The notes under the pieces: model-generated
Databases searched by the model: none
Seen by the model: only the letters and a program-made list of their open reading frames with translations
Told to the model about the DNA's origin: nothing
Shown: positions 33,369-41,887 of the stretch, piece by piece
Layout of the letters: each line of letters opens with the position of its first letter
Position numbering within the stretch: position 1 is the stretch's first letter
Assembly (NCBI GenBank): GCA_035297145.1
Contig: DATGZN010000097.1
Location: 44,108-108,107, forward strand
Direction of reading: 5' to 3'
Source of the DNA: QHXW01 sp035297145
GTDB taxonomy: Bacteria > Acidobacteriota > Terriglobia > Bryobacterales > Bryobacteraceae
Length of the DNA stretch: 64,000 nucleotides
Translations under genes and position numbers: made by a program

Positions 33369-35276
33369 CTACGGCTCTAAATAAATCCGCACGCGGTTGC
33401 TTTCCTGGCCGCCGGCCGTAATGTAGAGTTCAGCGGGACCCGCATTCACCAGATTCGGCAGTTGCAGTTCGATAATGTATAGGCCTATGTAACCTGGCGC
33501 CAGAGTGGCTCGCGTTACATCGACGAGGGCGCGATCCACATACGCCTTTACCGGCGCGACCACCGCCGGAGGATTCTCCAGCGGAGCGGCCAGTCCTGTA
33601 GGCCAGTCCGGACGCACGCGGCCAAGGCCAGTGGCCAGCACCTGGATGCGCGCGTTCGACCGTGCAGTATTGGCCGCGTCCAACATCATTCCGGTATCGG
33701 CATCGAGCAGCATCGGGGCGCCGTCACGGTCCACAAAGATCGCGGGCGAAGCCGGCTGCACCGCCAGTCCGACCGACACTCTGCCAGACGCCGCGTCAAG
33801 AGCTAACGGCACCGATGGTCCGCTCACCGAGAACGGTACCTGGATCTGCGTGCCCGATGATGACGATGCCAGAATGGGAAATTCCAGGTCGCCCGCACGC
33901 GCCCTGAGAATCGGAATGCCGAGCACGCTCACGAGTGATCCGGGTGCGGCTGGCCGGGAGCTAAAATCCGCCGCGTTGACGATGCGCAGAGCGCCTCCGC
34001 GATGCGGTGCCGCGGACGCGTAGACCCCGTAACCTTCGAGTGCGATATAAAGTTGGCTTCCAGTTGGATCGAGTGCCACCGCGGTAGCACGCGCCGCCGG
34101 CAGATTGCCGCTGATCAACGACCACTGTGCGGCTTGGCTGGCGCCTTCAAGATCCTGATGCGCCCAGTAAACGCCGCGATCGGTTGCCACATAAACCGCT
34201 CCGGCGGCGCGGTCGCCAACGACGCCACGCGCCGGCACATCGGGCAGGTTGGCGCTCAAGTCGTCCCAGAATCCGCCTGTGTCGATGGTTCGCAAAACAT
34301 GCGCACCGGAGCCCCCCACTGCAGCGAGCGCCACGCGCGGCGCCTGCGCATCAACAAAAAAGCTCTCAATCGGTCCGGATGCCGCGGCTCGCGAAAGGTT
34401 CCAGGTGCGCCCACGATCGAGCGAAACCCAGATTCGGCCGTCCGCGGATCCCGCATAGGCCAAGTCGCCCTCGGCGGCGGTTGCAGTAATCTCAGCACCA
34501 AGCTGCGTGGAGTAGGCCCGCCGGGCTTGCAAATCCTGGTCGATCCGCGGGTCTGCAACGACCTGCCATGGCGAAGCCGCCGCCCGATTTCCGGGCACGA
34601 GTTCCGCCGCACCAATGCCGTTAATGGCGACCTCGACTCCACGGCCGTTTGCGGGGGTTGCCAGAATGCGGTGAACGCTCAGATTCGGAAGGAAGCGATT
34701 GAGACCGGTCCACGACAGGCCTCCGTCCACCGACCTCCACACGCCGAATTCGTTCGCTACGACGAGTTGATTCGCATCCAGCGGCGAAACCGCCAGGTCG
34801 TGCTGACCGGGCCCGATGACGGACTGGTCTCGATAGGCGGTGAGGTTGGTCCAACTGCGGCCACCGTCTTCGGATACGTACAAATGAGCGCCAAGAGCAT
34901 ACAGGCGACCTGGGTCGCTGGGCGTGCCTCGCAACACGGCGTTCGGGGCGGGTAATCGTTCGGCGGTAATCGCGACGGATGAGTCGGTGCGAGCGGAAGG
35001 TGCGGCGGCGGGACTCCAGTTCTCAAAATCGGCCGTCTCAAACACCCTACCCGAACGCGTTCGCGCGTAAAGCGTGCGGCCTTCCGGACCGAACCAGACT
35101 TCGTCCACAGGACCGGTTGCCGGTGCAGCCAGCATGAGGTCCACCGACGTGCCGCCAATTTTGCGCCATTCGGGCCGCGCCACTTCCGCTGGCACCTGGC
35201 CCATCGCCGGCGCCGCCGCCAAAGCGCTGATAACCAAGAGCAACCTGACCGGCCTAATTGTATCGATCCGACACAT
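33369..35276 (-). CDS. Secreted BNR/sortilin-like propeller protein with Solibacter C-terminal domain
   Basis: 635 residues with a signal peptide (VRLLLVISALAAAPAMG). Residues about 30-400 form repeated blades of the BNR/photosystem-stability type: LYVSEDGGRSWTNL, VWRSVDGGLSWTGLN, IWVSLDRGRTWNLS and VLRTIDTGGFWDDLS. The C-terminal 200 residues (IVNAADFSSRPAAPGSLVS to NRVRIYLEP) match the TIGR03437 Solibacter C-terminal domain, found almost only in this lineage. It is probably surface-exposed; neither enzymatic residues nor a ligand are apparent. It is convergent with the permease, 1 nt between stops. Confidence 0.87.
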   Translation of the reverse strand: MCRIDTIRPVRLLLVISALAAAPAMGQVPAEVARPEWRKIGGTSVDLMLAAPATGPVDEVWFGPEGRTLYARTRSGRVFETADFENWSPAAAPSARTDSSVAITAERLPAPNAVLRGTPSDPGRLYALGAHLYVSEDGGRSWTNLTAYRDQSVIGPGQHDLAVSPLDANQLVVANEFGVWRSVDGGLSWTGLNRFLPNLSVHRILATPANGRGVEVAINGIGAAELVPGNRAAASPWQVVADPRIDQDLQARRAYSTQLGAEITATAAEGDLAYAGSADGRIWVSLDRGRTWNLSRAAASGPIESFFVDAQAPRVALAAVGGSGAHVLRTIDTGGFWDDLSANLPDVPARGVVGDRAAGAVYVATDRGVYWAHQDLEGASQAAQWSLISGNLPAARATAVALDPTGSQLYIALEGYGVYASAAPHRGGALRIVNAADFSSRPAAPGSLVSVLGIPILRARAGDLEFPILASSSSGTQIQVPFSVSGPSVPLALDAASGRVSVGLAVQPASPAIFVDRDGAPMLLDADTGMMLDAANTARSNARIQVLATGLGRVRPDWPTGLAAPLENPPAVVAPVKAYVDRALVDVTRATLAPGYIGLYIIELQLPNLVNAGPAELYITAGGQESNRVRIYLEP

Positions 35277-35408
35277 TAGCGTGTCCCATTTTACCGCAAG
35301 AGCGCATGCCCTCAGCGTGAAAGTGCCGTGTTTACAATAGTTATCGCAAGAATATTCACACGGCGATCTAGTTGCTCTGCAGGTTTGGTGTTAGACTGGG
35401 GGGCGAAA

Positions 35409-36230
35409 GTGTCTCGGAACCGCCAAAACGCACTCGGCATGCCGGGTTTGGGGAGCAAAGTGCCCGCAGCCATGCTGCTGCTTGCGTTGCTTGCCCCTTT
35501 TGCGTTCGCTCAGGATGGCGCTGCTAAAGTCGAGACAATGAACGGGCAGGTTTCGGTTCTGCACGACAGTTCTCCCTGGGCGTTGCACGCGGGCGATGCG
35601 GTGCAGCCGAGGCAGATCATCATTACTGGTTCAGACGGCTACGCACTGCTGCGGGTTGCAGACGGCAGCACCTTTGAAGTGTTCCCCAATGCCCGGGTCG
35701 TGTTCCGCAACACACAGGGCAACTGGTCGGACTTGTTGGAGGTGTTTCTGGGGCGGGTGAAGGTCCACATCCAGAAGATTGGCGGCCAGCCCAATTACAA
35801 CAAAGTCCGTACGCCTACTGCGGTCGTTTCGGTGAGGGGCACAATCTTCGACGTGGTGGTCGAAGATGAGGACGCGACCACACTGGTTTCAGTGGAAGAG
35901 GGCCAGGTTGGCGTGCGGCACGCGATATTGGCGCCGTTCAACGACAAGCTCATCAACGCCGGAGAGTCTATCCGTGTCTTCAAGAATCAGCCGCTGAGTG
36001 CCAATACGATCGATAAGACTGGCTTCACGCATGGCGTGTTGCGCGCCGCTGCCGATGCCATGTACCAAATCATGTACCGGACGCACGGCGTCGGAGGCGT
36101 GCCAACCGGTGGCGGGCCATCTGGCGGCGGCGGCGGAACAGGCGGCGGCAACGGCACCGGTGAAAAAGGACCGAGCGGCAACGGCAATGGCGGTGCACCG
36201 CCACCTCCGCCACCACCACCCGGTCACTGA
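35409..36230 (+). CDS. Secreted FecR-domain protein with Gly/Pro-rich tail
   Basis: 273 residues. I choose the GTG at 35409 because GGGGGG lies just upstream (about 35396-35402) and it gives a basic n-region; ATG 35439 is the alternative. The signal peptide is MLLLALLAPFAFAQ. The FecR-like domain (about 45-190) includes VLHAGD-like ALHAGDAVQPRQIIITG, LLEVFLGRVKVHIQK and the hallmark VRTPTAVVSVRGTIFDVVV. The tail from about 225 is low-complexity Gly/Asn/Pro, ending in a run of eight or more prolines. Here FecR is a soluble periplasmic or surface domain rather than a sigma regulator; no sigma gene is near. Confidence 0.85.
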   Translation: MSRNRQNALGMPGLGSKVPAAMLLLALLAPFAFAQDGAAKVETMNGQVSVLHDSSPWALHAGDAVQPRQIIITGSDGYALLRVADGSTFEVFPNARVVFRNTQGNWSDLLEVFLGRVKVHIQKIGGQPNYNKVRTPTAVVSVRGTIFDVVVEDEDATTLVSVEEGQVGVRHAILAPFNDKLINAGESIRVFKNQPLSANTIDKTGFTHGVLRAAADAMYQIMYRTHGVGGVPTGGGPSGGGGGTGGGNGTGEKGPSGNGNGGAPPPPPPPPGH

Positions 36231-36245
36231 TCGCTCGACTCGCTG

Positions 36246-36800
36246 TTACTGGTTCAGCGCTTTCTCAACGGCTCCTGCCAATCCTGGATCGTCTGGCTTG
36301 ATTTTGGACTCAAATCGCCCTACCACCTTGCCATTTCGGTCGACCAGGAACTTGGTAAAATTCCAGCCGATTTCGCCTTTGGTTGACGGATTTGCCTCCT
36401 CCGTCAGGTAGTGATAAAGAGGCGTCTTGTCATCGCCTTTGACCGAAACCTTCGCGTACATCGGAAAGCTCACGTGGTAAGTGCGGGTGCAGAAACTCTT
36501 GATTTCTTCGTTGGTTCCGGGTTCCTGCGCACCGAAATTGTTGGCGGGGAAGCCGATGACGACCAGTCCCTGGTCCTTGTACTTCTCGTAGAGCGATTCC
36601 AGGCCGGCATACTGCGGTGTGTATCCGCACTTGCTGGCGACATTGACCAGCAGCAGGACTTTGCCCTTGTACTGACTCAACGGCGCATCTGAGCCGTCGA
36701 TGGATGGAAGCGTAAAGTCGTAAACACTGGACGCGCCAAACAGCGCCGCGCCGCATAGAAGCCAAGCGATTCCTAAGCTGAGAAAGGTGAATTTTTGCAT
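36246..36800 (-). CDS. Glutathione peroxidase family protein (Cys type), secreted
   Basis: 184 residues from the ATG at 36800 (MQKFTFLSLG, signal peptide to about 23). It reduces peroxides by thioredoxin or glutathione. Catalytic set: Cys58 in NVASKCGYTPQY, Gln in NNFGAQEPG, and Trp-Asn in GWNFTKFLVD. The active-site residue is an ordinary TGC codon for Cys, in contrast to the selenocysteine gene at 10 kb. The extracytoplasmic location is inferred from the signal peptide. It is on the same strand as the csoR-type gene 91 nt upstream. Confidence 0.93.
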   Translation of the reverse strand: MQKFTFLSLGIAWLLCGAALFGASSVYDFTLPSIDGSDAPLSQYKGKVLLLVNVASKCGYTPQYAGLESLYEKYKDQGLVVIGFPANNFGAQEPGTNEEIKSFCTRTYHVSFPMYAKVSVKGDDKTPLYHYLTEEANPSTKGEIGWNFTKFLVDRNGKVVGRFESKIKPDDPGLAGAVEKALNQ

Positions 36801-36891
36801 AGGGATATGATGACTGTTGCGGACGGCTGGAATCAAGCGATTAGGCCGAGCATTTTACAAGTGCGCACGGCCGGTTTTTCGCGCCGGCCTG

Positions 36892-37170
36892 CTACCGCAG
36901 ATAGAGCTTCACAACGTCGATCAGCTCCTGGGCCGCTCGAGCCTGCTGCGTCGTAGGACGCTTGTCCGGATCTACCACATGAAAGCGGATGTGGCCCTCG
37001 ATGACCTCGGCCATCAGCGAGTCCATGGCGCCCCGCGCCGCCGCGATGGTGTGGAGCGTGTCCGCGCACTCTGCTCCTTCCTCCAGGGATCTTTCGATCG
37101 CCTCGACCTGACCGCGAATTCTCCGGATGCGGTGCAGCAGCTTCTTTTTGTCTCGGATGACGTGCGCCAT
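36892..37170 (-). CDS. Metal/formaldehyde-sensing repressor, CsoR/RcnR/FrmR (DUF156) family
   Basis: 92 residues, all-helical. Begins MAHVIRDKKKLLHRIRRIRG, giving His3, then Cys35 (AECADTL) and His60 (EGHIRFHVV), the ligand positions of RcnR (His3, Cys35, His60, His64); here residue 63, not 64, is His. FrmR-type proteins share Cys35 and His60. It represses by binding DNA when apo and releases on effector. The gene is divergent from an Nramp-like transporter operon, with two palindromes between, so a metal effector is more likely than formaldehyde. That inference rests on the neighbourhood. Confidence 0.88.
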   Translation of the reverse strand: MAHVIRDKKKLLHRIRRIRGQVEAIERSLEEGAECADTLHTIAAARGAMDSLMAEVIEGHIRFHVVDPDKRPTTQQARAAQELIDVVKLYLR

Positions 37171-37216
37171 ACGGCTTATAGCCTATCATTAATAGGCCGC
37201 GCCGGGGAGGAACCAT

Positions 37217-37254
37217 GGATACCGGTGCCGGTATCCGCATACCGCATGGGGTAT
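37217..37254. promoter_or_regulatory. Two palindromes, likely CsoR/RcnR-type operator
   Basis: GGATACCGG-TG-CCGGTATCC (37217-37236) is perfect over 20 bp. Two bases later is ATACC-GCATGG-GGTAT (37239-37254). Both have the 'ATACC...GGTAT' ends and G/C centre usual for CsoR-family operators. They lie between the divergent repressor and the metal-transport operon, 47 and 69 bp from the repressor start. Confidence 0.65.
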
Positions 37255-37622
37255 ATGAGAAAATTTGAAAAGTTCACGTTTTTTTCTTGCCGCGCTATTC
37301 TTACCGTGGTACTCTGCCAATAGAGAGCCACGCGGCTTTGCGTGATTCTCACACTTCAGAAAGGAGGCGCCTGAATGTCAGACGGTGGCAGTAGTAGCCA
37401 GCGGTTCGAAGACGCATTTGCCAACGAATCAGCCGAGCCTCCCTCCGGAGTGCTCTCCTTCGCCGGCTAGCTCGGGCACGTAGCTCATCTCCCGGGCGGT
37501 TCGAGACTCCGTTCCGCTTCTCCGTCCCAGACAGTCGTCGAGTCCGCAGCATCGCCCGTGTGCGAACCGCGCGCCTGGGCCGGTGTTCCGCGCTTCGTGC
37601 ACTGCCAAAAACAGGCTTCGTC
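37255..37622 (+). other. Long leader of the Nramp-mgtC operon
   Basis: About 370 bp before the transporter start hold no long gene. A hairpin with a 2-nt internal mismatch pairs 37323-37333 (GAGAGCCACGC) with 37340-37350. AAGGAGG follows at 37361 and serves a 31-codon ORF. The rest is GC-rich and without a motif I can name; I did not find the conserved bases of the M-box or yybP-ykoY riboswitches. Confidence 0.4.
37375..37470 (+). CDS. Possible 31-residue leader peptide upstream of the metal transporter
   Basis: ATG at 37375 has AAGGAGG at 37361-37367 (7 nt spacing), one of the best ribosome sites in the window, and a TAG at 37468-37470. The peptide begins MSDGGSSSQRFEDAFANES and ends VLSFAG. 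It is not recognised. Its place 152 nt before the transporter recalls the leader peptides of Mg transporter genes (mgtL, mgtM), but the sequence does not resemble them. It may be a small functional protein. Confidence 0.45.
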   Translation: MSDGGSSSQRFEDAFANESAEPPSGVLSFAG

Positions 37623-38939
37623 ATGAATACGATCCTCGAAAACCTTCAGATAGATGAAGCGAGGCCGCAAGGACGCCTGGTCCGCACCAAGTGGGCGCGG
37701 AACGCCCTGACCTTTTTGATGGTCTCCGGTCCGGGCCTGATCGTGATGGAAGCCGACAACGACGCGGGCGCGGTGTCCACGTACGTCCAGGCGGGCGCCC
37801 AGTACGGCACGCATCTGCTCTGGCTGCTGCTGTTGCTGTTGCCCATCACGTACTTCGTCCAGGAGATGGTGGTGCGGTTGGGAATCGCCACAGGTGAGGG
37901 CCACGCCGCCATGATCTACAAGCGATTCGGCAAGTGGTGGGGACGGTTTTCCCTGGTGGATCTGCAACTGGTGAACTTCCTGACCCTGGTTACGGAATTC
38001 GCGGCCATCGACTTGGCCTTCCGAAAAATGGGTATCCCGCCGCAAATCGGCGTTCCTATTTCGGCGGCCGCGCTAGTTCTGTTGGTGATGACGGGGAGCT
38101 ACCTGCGTTGGGAGCGTACGGTCGTATTCCTGTGCCTTATGGATATAGCGTGGCTGCTGATCGCGTTCCGGCTCCGGCCGGCAATGGGGGAGATTGTGCG
38201 TGGCGCGGCATTGCCGTCAATCCCTCCGGGCGGCCTGACGGCTGGTCTGGTGTTTCTCGTGATTGGGATCGTCGGCACCACCATCGCACCCTGGCAGCTT
38301 TTCTTTCAGCAGAGCTGTGTGGCGGACAAGCGGCTGCGGTTTTCGGATTTGAAGTGGGCGAGGTTGGACACTCTGATAGGGGCCTGCTTCACGATCATTG
38401 TCGCTGGGTGCATGATGCTGGCGGGAAATGCCTCGAAGGCGCATGGGCTGAGTTTTGCGGACCCGGCGCAGATGGCGGTCGACCTTGGCGCCATCGCCGG
38501 GCCTGCCATTCGAACCGGCATTCTGCTGCTGATGATCAATGCAGCGGTGCTGGGCACCACCGCGATCTCGCTTTCGAGCGCCTGGGCATACGGAGAGGTG
38601 AAAGGCTGGCGGCACAGCCTCCAGATGCCGGTGCGGAAAGCTCCGGGATTCTACGCCATTTACATCGCCTGCATTGGCGCGGCTGCCGCAATCGTACTCA
38701 TTCCTGGCGCGCCCTTGCAGTTGATCATCGTCAGCGTGCAGGTGCTGGCTGGCATCATGCTTCCGTCGGCCATCATTTTCCTGCAGTTGCTGTTGAATGA
38801 CAAGGAATTACTGGGAGAACAGTTTTGTAACAAACCGTGGAACAACCGGGTGAATTGGACGATGATCGTTCTTCTTTTCGCCCTCTCGCTGGTTCTGGCC
38901 GCCCAAGTGGTGGCGCCAAATCTGTTTCCCGGAGGCTGA
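37623..38939 (+). CDS. Nramp-related divalent metal transporter (non-canonical, possibly Mg2+)
   Basis: 438 residues from the ATG at 37623, about 11 helices. The opening GPGLIVMEADNDAGAVSTY aligns with Nramp TM1, but the canonical Asp-Pro-Gly-Asn is Asp-Ala-Gly-Ala. TM6 reads GTTIAPWQLFFQQS where transition-metal Nramps have Met-Pro-His. Loss of the Asn and Met ligands is a feature of Nramp-related proteins, of which some are Mg2+ transporters. The mgtC-type gene in the same operon supports that reading. A canonical Mn/Fe role is not supported by these residues. It is divergent from the CsoR/RcnR-type gene. Confidence 0.82.
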   Translation: MNTILENLQIDEARPQGRLVRTKWARNALTFLMVSGPGLIVMEADNDAGAVSTYVQAGAQYGTHLLWLLLLLLPITYFVQEMVVRLGIATGEGHAAMIYKRFGKWWGRFSLVDLQLVNFLTLVTEFAAIDLAFRKMGIPPQIGVPISAAALVLLVMTGSYLRWERTVVFLCLMDIAWLLIAFRLRPAMGEIVRGAALPSIPPGGLTAGLVFLVIGIVGTTIAPWQLFFQQSCVADKRLRFSDLKWARLDTLIGACFTIIVAGCMMLAGNASKAHGLSFADPAQMAVDLGAIAGPAIRTGILLLMINAAVLGTTAISLSSAWAYGEVKGWRHSLQMPVRKAPGFYAIYIACIGAAAAIVLIPGAPLQLIIVSVQVLAGIMLPSAIIFLQLLLNDKELLGEQFCNKPWNNRVNWTMIVLLFALSLVLAAQVVAPNLFPGG

Positions 38940-38967
38940 TGACCGTGACAAATTGGAGGATACGACG

Positions 38968-39204
38968 ATGACTTCGGTCCAACCCGTAGTTGAATTGGAA
39001 CGACGGAAAGAGGATTGGTTCCTGGTTATCCATCCGCTGGATGACCTGCCGGAGCAGAAGGTGGACACGGCGCATTTGGGGCCGATGCCCATGACGCGTA
39101 GCGTCCTGCTGTCCCTGATGGCGCTGCGCACTTATCTGGTGTTGATGATGCTTCTGGTGCTATACCACGTTGGGGATCTCGCGGGAGTATTTGGCAGGAG
39201 CTGA
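38968..39204 (+). CDS. Small single-span membrane protein of unknown function
   Basis: 78 residues from the ATG at 38968, set by GGAGGA at 38955-38960. A charged N-terminal part (VVELERRKEDWFLVIHPLDD) is followed by one hydrophobic helix (RTYLVLMMLLVLYHVG). It lies between the Nramp-like gene (28 nt) and mgtC (11 nt) and so is in their operon. It is not recognised. Small single-span partners of Mg transporters (MgtR-like) are known, but no sequence similarity was noticed. Confidence 0.65.
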   Translation: MTSVQPVVELERRKEDWFLVIHPLDDLPEQKVDTAHLGPMPMTRSVLLSLMALRTYLVLMMLLVLYHVGDLAGVFGRS

Positions 39205-39215
39205 GGTATAAGGCA

Positions 39216-39962
39216 ATGAACTGGATGGATTTTGCTCTGCGATTACTGGCGGCGCTCGTTTTCGGCGCTCTGATAGGTTTGGAGCGGCAATGGCGTCAGC
39301 GCATGACCGGTCTGCGGACGAACGGTCTGGTGGCGGTCGGCTCGGCTATGTTTGTCGTCATGGGCGGGCTGATCGCTGGCGACGGAAGCCAGGGACGCGT
39401 GGCCGCTTACGTCGTCTCGGGAATCGGCTTCATCGGCGGAGGAGTGATTCTCAAAGACGGCTTCAACATCCAGGGGCTGAACACCGCCGCCACGCTCTGG
39501 TGCACGGCAGCGGTAGGATCGCTCGCAGGCCTGGGTCAGTTCGGGCTGGCCGCCGTCGGCACGCTTGGTGTGCTCGCGGCAAATCTCCTGCTGCGTCCAT
39601 TGGCTCGGCGTATCAATCGCACGCCGATTGAGGCTTCCGAACACGAGATCTACTATCGGTTCCGCTGCACCTGCCGCGCCGCGGATGAGGCGCACATACG
39701 CGCGCTCCTTTTGCAGAATGTGCAGCCGACTCCGCTGGCCCTCATTGCGCTCCACAGCAAGGACTTCGAGGGGCTCGATCGCATCGAGGTGACCGCTCAA
39801 CTCAAAGCCGTCGGGCGCAAGGACGAGGTGCTCGAACAGATCGTCACCCGGCTGTCGCTCGAGGGAAGTGTCACGGCGATTTCCTGGGAATTGGTGGCTG
39901 CGGTCGATACCGAAGACGCTGCGGTGGGTGACCAGGAACTGGTTCGCCCGAAGATTGCATAG
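39216..39962 (+). CDS. MgtC/SapB family membrane protein
   Basis: 248 residues. The membrane domain (1-140) has the family signatures ALIGLERQWRQRMTGLRTN, VSGIGFIGGGVILKDG and LNTAATLWCTAAVGSLAG. The C-terminal part (about 150-240) is an ACT-like soluble domain. MgtC proteins support growth in low Mg2+ and inhibit the F-type ATPase in pathogens; many free-living homologues are uncharacterised. It sits in the operon with the Nramp-related transporter. Confidence 0.9.
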   Translation: MNWMDFALRLLAALVFGALIGLERQWRQRMTGLRTNGLVAVGSAMFVVMGGLIAGDGSQGRVAAYVVSGIGFIGGGVILKDGFNIQGLNTAATLWCTAAVGSLAGLGQFGLAAVGTLGVLAANLLLRPLARRINRTPIEASEHEIYYRFRCTCRAADEAHIRALLLQNVQPTPLALIALHSKDFEGLDRIEVTAQLKAVGRKDEVLEQIVTRLSLEGSVTAISWELVAAVDTEDAAVGDQELVRPKIA

Positions 39963-39991
39963 AACACGGCCAAGATTTGAAAAGAGCATCC

Positions 39992-41344
39992 ATGAACCGG
40001 AAAATCGCGGCTTTGACTCTGTTGCTTCTCGGCGGCTGTGCCCTCACGGCTCAGGAACCCGACTCAAACAACAGCGAGCCGGCTGAGCCGGAGGTCTGGA
40101 ATCTTTACTATCAGGCCACTTCCATTGGCCAGGAGCATGGGTCCTTTCACTCTCCCTATACGGGCCCGCTGAGTCTGCAGGATTATCCGGAGCACGTCGT
40201 GTCCCTGACGACGACACTTTTCTTTGGGCTTCGCCTGGGCGACAACACGCAGTTTTATTTCGATCCGGAAATCGCGGGTGGCAGAGGATTCAGCGGAGTC
40301 AACGGTATCGCCAATTCACCGAACGGCGAACTGCCGCGAGTGGCGGGCGCGACGCCGAAGCCTTATATCGCACGCCTGTACATCAGTCACGACTTCGGAT
40401 TCGGTTCAGAGAAGGAACATATCGAGGACGATCCGAATCAACTTGCCGGTGACCGGCCTATGACGCGCTACACCATCGTCGCCGGCCGGTTTTCGGTAAC
40501 GGATTTCTTTGACAACAACGCCTACACCCACGATCCGCGCACGCAGTTCATACCCTGGGGTGTTATGTACAACGGCGCGTGGGACTACCCGGCCGATACG
40601 CGTGGCTACACCTGGGGTTGGGTGCACGAGTTCCACACGCGCAACTGGTCCCTGCGATACAGCAGCGCCGCGGAGCCCAAGGTGGCGAACGGCCCGCGAT
40701 TTGACCGGCGCCTGTTTCGCGATCGTGGCGATACTTTCGAAGTTGAGCGCCGCTACTCCGTCGGAGAACACCCCGGCGTCGTTCGCTTGCTCGGCTATCT
40801 GAATCATGCCGATGCCGGGAACTACGCCGCCGCCCTCCGGCTGGCTGAGCAAACCGGAACCACGCCTGACATTACCGCTGTGCGGCACGCTGGCACCCTC
40901 AAGTATGGAACCGGTCTGAACATCGAGCAGCAAGTCTCGCGCGACATTGGCTTCTTCACGCGCCTGGGTTGGAACGACGGCAAGACCCAGTCCTTCGCGT
41001 TCACTGCCATCGATCGCCTGGCCAGCGGTGGTGTCTCGGTGAAGGGAACATCTTGGAAGCGAAAAGAGGACGTCGCCGCAACGTCTTTCACCGCCAGCGG
41101 ACTCTCGGGCGTCCACGCACTATACCTCGCGCGCGGCGGCCTCGATTTCCTGATCGGAGACGGCAGGTTGAACTATGCACCCGAGTACGTCTGGGAAAGC
41201 TACTACAGCACGCGCCTGTTTCCGGGCTTCTACGCCACTCTCGACCTGCAGCAGGTAACCAATCCGGCCTACAACCACGACCGTGGCCCGGTCTGGATCG
41301 AGAGCATCCGCTTCCACATAGATCTCGGACTCAAACCGAAATGA
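39992..41344 (+). CDS. OprB-like carbohydrate-selective outer-membrane porin
   Basis: 450 residues from ATG 39992; the frame opens at a TTG 15 nt earlier. Signal peptide MNRKIAALTLLLLGGCALTA. The rest has amphipathic barrel strands. LRLGDNTQFYFDPEIAGGRG, IVAGRFSVTDFFDNNAYTHD and EYVWESYYSTRLFPG resemble the OprB family, which forms channels for sugars. It starts 29 nt after mgtC and may read from the same operon, although that would be an unusual partner. Substrate unknown. Confidence 0.75.
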   Translation: MNRKIAALTLLLLGGCALTAQEPDSNNSEPAEPEVWNLYYQATSIGQEHGSFHSPYTGPLSLQDYPEHVVSLTTTLFFGLRLGDNTQFYFDPEIAGGRGFSGVNGIANSPNGELPRVAGATPKPYIARLYISHDFGFGSEKEHIEDDPNQLAGDRPMTRYTIVAGRFSVTDFFDNNAYTHDPRTQFIPWGVMYNGAWDYPADTRGYTWGWVHEFHTRNWSLRYSSAAEPKVANGPRFDRRLFRDRGDTFEVERRYSVGEHPGVVRLLGYLNHADAGNYAAALRLAEQTGTTPDITAVRHAGTLKYGTGLNIEQQVSRDIGFFTRLGWNDGKTQSFAFTAIDRLASGGVSVKGTSWKRKEDVAATSFTASGLSGVHALYLARGGLDFLIGDGRLNYAPEYVWESYYSTRLFPGFYATLDLQQVTNPAYNHDRGPVWIESIRFHIDLGLKPK

Positions 41345-41382
41345 GCGAACTAGTCTTCCGCTCGCACTCAGGCTCCCCGTTT

Positions 41383-41425
41383 TACATTTGCCTTTTGCCT
41401 TTTTGCGTTTTGTCTTTTGCCTCTT
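41383..41425 (+). repeat. T-rich near-tandem repeat (ttttgcc units)
   Basis: About five imperfect copies of a 'TTTTGCC'-type heptamer occur between 41383 and 41425, within the gap after the porin gene. Such polypyrimidine runs are dispersed in many bacterial genomes. It precedes the TACAAT box and the GTG of the next gene. No function is claimed. Confidence 0.55.
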
Positions 41426-41444
41426 TCCGTGTACAATCCAGAGA

Positions 41445-41828
41445 GTGCGACGCTCGCTGGCGATCGTGGTGTTATGTGTAACGGGCCTTTGGCCCGTAGC
41501 TCTACTGCTATCCAGCGCCTCTCCCACGCCGCAGCTTCCCTTGTGCTGCCGCGCGAACGGCAAGCATAAATGTGCTTTGTCCAGACTGCAACAGGAAGCG
41601 CCCGGGTCAAATACTCAACCGGCCATCCGATCGATTTGCGGCGAGTGGCCCATTTTACTCGGCGCTAGCTCCACTGCAGTAAGTGCCTCGGTTTTTCTAC
41701 CGCCAGCCACACAACTGTTTTTTGCTGGAATCGCAAGTCATCACGTCGCACAAGCGCAAACCGAATCCCGTTTCCGCATCTCCTTCGAACGGAGCCGGCA
41801 GAAACGCGGCCCGCCTCTTCCTCTCTAG
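41445..41828 (+). CDS. Secreted/membrane Cys-rich small protein preceding a TonB receptor
   Basis: 127 residues from GTG 41445; the frame extends upstream into T-rich repeat. Hydrophobic start MRRSLAIVVLCVTGLWPVAL, then a conserved-looking motif LPLCCRANGKHKCALS with two adjacent Cys, His and Cys, later CGEWPILLGASS, QLFFAGIASHHVAQAQTE and a basic tail ending GPPLPL. The Cys-Cys-x7-Cys and double-His pattern suggests metal or redox chemistry in the envelope, which is inference. It stands 59 nt before a TonB-dependent receptor gene. Family not known to me. Confidence 0.65.
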   Translation: MRRSLAIVVLCVTGLWPVALLLSSASPTPQLPLCCRANGKHKCALSRLQQEAPGSNTQPAIRSICGEWPILLGASSTAVSASVFLPPATQLFFAGIASHHVAQAQTESRFRISFERSRQKRGPPLPL

Positions 41829-41887
41829 GCACTTCCAAACCAATCAGTTACTTAGGCAGTTGAAGTGTGTCCCTTGGAGAGGAAGAA

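Noticed and set aside
36246..36800. Glutathione peroxidase as a second selenoprotein
   Set aside because: The active-site codon is TGC for Cys, so no Sec is encoded.
37255..37622. An M-box or yybP-ykoY riboswitch before the Nramp/MgtC operon
   Set aside because: None of the conserved bases of these riboswitches could be matched by eye. A covariance-model scan (Infernal/Rfam) would decide.
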